From positions 1-64,000 of the forward strand of contig NZ_CABVPL010000008.1 in NCBI RefSeq assembly GCF_902499045.1: DNA of 64,000 nt, in the 5' to 3' direction. Made by a program: the position numbers and the translations under genes. Positions 62,578-64,000 of this stretch are shown here, piece by piece. Below the pieces are notes generated by a model. It had not been told where the DNA came from and did not search any database. It saw only the letters and a program-made list of their open reading frames with translations. Origin of the DNA: Burkholderia latens (GTDB lineage Bacteria; Pseudomonadota; Gammaproteobacteria; Burkholderiales; Burkholderiaceae). How positions within the stretch are numbered: position 1 is the first letter of the stretch; each line of letters begins with the position of its first letter.

Positions 62578-63210
62578 ATGATGAAAAAACTGTTCCTGAT
62601 CCCCGTATTCGCGGCGCTGTTCTCGTTCGGCAGCGCGGCTCACGCGCAAGTCGACCAGTCGAACCCGCAGGCGCTGATCAAGACGGCGACGCAGCAGGTG
62701 CTCGACGAGGTCAAGCAGCAGACGATCAAGCAGGGCGATACCAACCGCATCATTTCGATCGTCAACAAGGACATCCTGCCGTACACGGATTTCCGCCGCA
62801 CCACGCAGCTCGCGATGGGCCGTAACTGGCGCACGGCGACTGCCGAGCAGCAACAGCAGGTTCAGGAGCAGTTCAAGCTGCTGCTGATCCGCACGTATTC
62901 GGGCGCGCTCGCGCAGCTGAAGCCGGACCAGCAGATCCAGTACCCGCCGTTCCGCGCCGATCCGGCCGACACCGACGTCGTCGTGAAGACGATCGCAATG
63001 AACAACGGTCAGCCGGTCCAGATCGACTACCGTCTGTACAAGACGGCCAACGGGTGGAAGGTGTATGACCTCAACGTGCTCGGCGCGTGGCTGATCCAGA
63101 CGTACCAGCAGCAGTTCAACGAAAAGATCCAGCAAAGCGGCGTGGACGGCCTGATCAAGTTCCTGACGCAGCGCAACCAGGAGCTTGCTGCCGGCAAGCA
63201 GGCGTCGTGA
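62578..63210 (+). CDS. mlaC: Periplasmic phospholipid shuttle MlaC
   Basis: MlaC carries lipids between MlaA and MlaD across the periplasm. The 210-residue precursor has a signal peptide ending AHA-QV and family segments DILPYTDFRRTTQLAMGRNW, TYSGALAQL and a C-terminal YDLNVLGAWLIQTYQQQFN. ATGs at 62566, 62578 and 62581 are in frame. 62578 or 62581 fits the AGG ribosome binding site best. The stop overlaps mlaB (GTGA). Confidence 0.96.
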   Translation: MMKKLFLIPVFAALFSFGSAAHAQVDQSNPQALIKTATQQVLDEVKQQTIKQGDTNRIISIVNKDILPYTDFRRTTQLAMGRNWRTATAEQQQQVQEQFKLLLIRTYSGALAQLKPDQQIQYPPFRADPADTDVVVKTIAMNNGQPVQIDYRLYKTANGWKVYDLNVLGAWLIQTYQQQFNEKIQQSGVDGLIKFLTQRNQELAAGKQAS

Positions 63211-63482
63211 GCGGCTTCGCAGCCGGCTCGTCGCTGACCGTCGCGAGCGCGAAGTCCGCGCTCGCGGACGGTCTTGCGCGCATCGACGCGGGCGCAACCG
63301 CCGTCGATTGCGCCGCGCTCACGCAGTTCGACTCGTCCGCGCTCGCCGTGCTGCTCGCATGGCAGCGCGCCGCCAAGGCGCGCGGCGCAACCCTCGACAT
63401 CCTCAATTTCCCTCCGAAGCTCGCGAGCCTCGCACGCGCATACGGCGTCGACGCGCTCGTCGAAGGCACCGGGCGACATTGA
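63207..63482 (+). CDS. mlaB: STAS-domain protein MlaB
   Basis: MlaB is the small cytoplasmic STAS protein that binds MlaF and stabilises the complex. The 91-residue protein has the STAS loop VDCAALTQFDSSALAVLLAW, with the conserved DSS, and ends with LASLARAYGVDALV. Initiation is at GTG 63207 overlapping the mlaC stop. It is the last gene of mlaFEDACB. Confidence 0.93.
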   Translation: MSGFAAGSSLTVASAKSALADGLARIDAGATAVDCAALTQFDSSALAVLLAWQRAAKARGATLDILNFPPKLASLARAYGVDALVEGTGRH

Positions 63483-63571
63483 CCCTGTCCGACCGAAGCT
63501 GCCGCGCCAGCCGGCGCGCGCACGCTTCAGGCCGCGCGCTGCCGGCGCCGGCTCCACCAGCCGGTTTGCCC

Positions 63572-63577
63572 TATAAT
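63572..63577 (+). promoter_or_regulatory. -10 box upstream of the terminal ABC gene
   Basis: A perfect TATAAT lies 97 bases before the next start codon, in the 192-base gap after mlaB. There is no convincing -35 at the usual distance, so the downstream gene may have its own weak promoter. Confidence 0.4.
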
Positions 63578-63674
63578 CAAGCGTTTTGCGGGGCTGCCAA
63601 TCGGCGTCCGGCCCCCATTTTCATTCGCAGCAAGCACAGAAATAGGCGTCGCGGCCGTTGCGCCGCGCACAGTC

Positions 63675-64000
63675 ATGTCAGCCATAGAAATCCGTCACGT
63701 CAAGAAGCGCTACAAATCGCTTCAGGCGCTCAAGGGCGTCAGCCTGTCGGTCGAGGAAGGCGAGTTTTTCGGTCTGCTCGGCCCCAACGGCGCAGGCAAG
63801 ACCACGCTCATCAGTATCCTCGCCGGGCTCGCCCGGGCCGATGAAGGCAGCATCTCCGTGCGCGGCCACGACGTCGTCAAGGACTTCCGCGGTGCGCGCC
63901 GTGCGCTCGGTGTCGTGCCGCAGGAACTCGTGTTCGACCCGTTCTTCACCGTCCGCGAGACGCTGCGGATCCAGTCCGGCTACTTCGGGCTGCGCCGCAA
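63675..64000 (+). CDS. ABC transporter ATP-binding protein, YadG-like (partial)
   Basis: The first 108 codons are inside the window. Walker A GPNGAGKTT lies near residue 37, and VVPQELVFDPFFTVRETL is the Q-loop region. This is the ATPase type paired with an ABC-2 permease (YadGH), often found just after mla genes in beta-proteobacteria. The 3' part, with signature and Walker B motifs, lies beyond the window. Confidence 0.88.
   Translation, partial: MSAIEIRHVKKRYKSLQALKGVSLSVEEGEFFGLLGPNGAGKTTLISILAGLARADEGSISVRGHDVVKDFRGARRALGVVPQELVFDPFFTVRETLRIQSGYFGLRR

Overview
The window reads as chromosome 1 of a Burkholderia sensu stricto, most likely of the Burkholderia cepacia complex. The evidence is high GC, strong G/C third-position preference, beta-proteobacterial gene order (tuf, then the full S10-spc-alpha ribosomal cluster with infA between secY and rpmJ), hemB/engB/cytochrome c4/resBC linkage, and the gltBD, thiOSGE and mla clusters close together. 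It is almost entirely core genome. No tRNA, rRNA, CRISPR array or intact insertion sequence was seen. All readings are from sequence inspection without database searches.

Layout. 1-15068: the end of tuf, then 29 genes from rpsJ to rplQ, all on +, including secY, infA and rpoA. Several intra-operon gaps (676-853, 5598-5906, 12583-12737, 13362-13485, 14464-14612) hold hairpins and/or promoter-like boxes, so the cluster is probably split into several transcription units. 15342-15991 is a small unrecognised two-gene accessory pair. 16147-18313 is cutA-dsbD. 18422-20333 (-) is hemB and engB, with a candidate small RNA on the opposite strand between them. 20550-24721 is a cytochrome c4 and the resB-ccsA cytochrome c maturation pair. 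24880-26594 is msrPQ (periplasmic methionine sulfoxide repair). 26682-29831 holds lptM(-), cyaY(+) and mrcA/PBP1A(-).

30055-34134 is a compact pilM-pilN-pilOP-pilQ operon in which PilO and PilP appear fused. It runs into aroK-aroB and a dGTPase-like gene. 37146-42223 is ugpBAEC-ugpQ (glycerol-3-phosphate and glycerophosphodiester uptake). 42389-43120 (-) is an OmpW porin. 43314-44027 is a RAYT/Y1 transposase-like gene whose HUH motif has become QVQ. 44317-50572 is gltB-gltD (glutamate synthase).

50859-53409 is the most unusual stretch. A broken sodium:alanine symporter start is followed by a 3'-truncated copy of thpR, then a minus-strand polymorphic toxin with an RNase A-like C-terminal domain and its CdiI-like immunity gene, then a complete thpR. 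The two thpR copies form a roughly 350 bp direct repeat around the toxin-immunity pair, the footprint of a horizontally acquired competition cassette.

53462-55231 (-) is an SbmA/YddA-like ABC exporter-type protein. 55508-59202 is a TPP riboswitch with thiO-thiS-thiG-thiE (thiazole synthesis and coupling), including a 43-codon coupled upstream ORF and a ThiE with about 170 extra N-terminal residues. 59287-63482 is mlaFEDACB, the phospholipid transport system that maintains outer membrane asymmetry. The window ends inside a YadG-like ABC ATPase gene.
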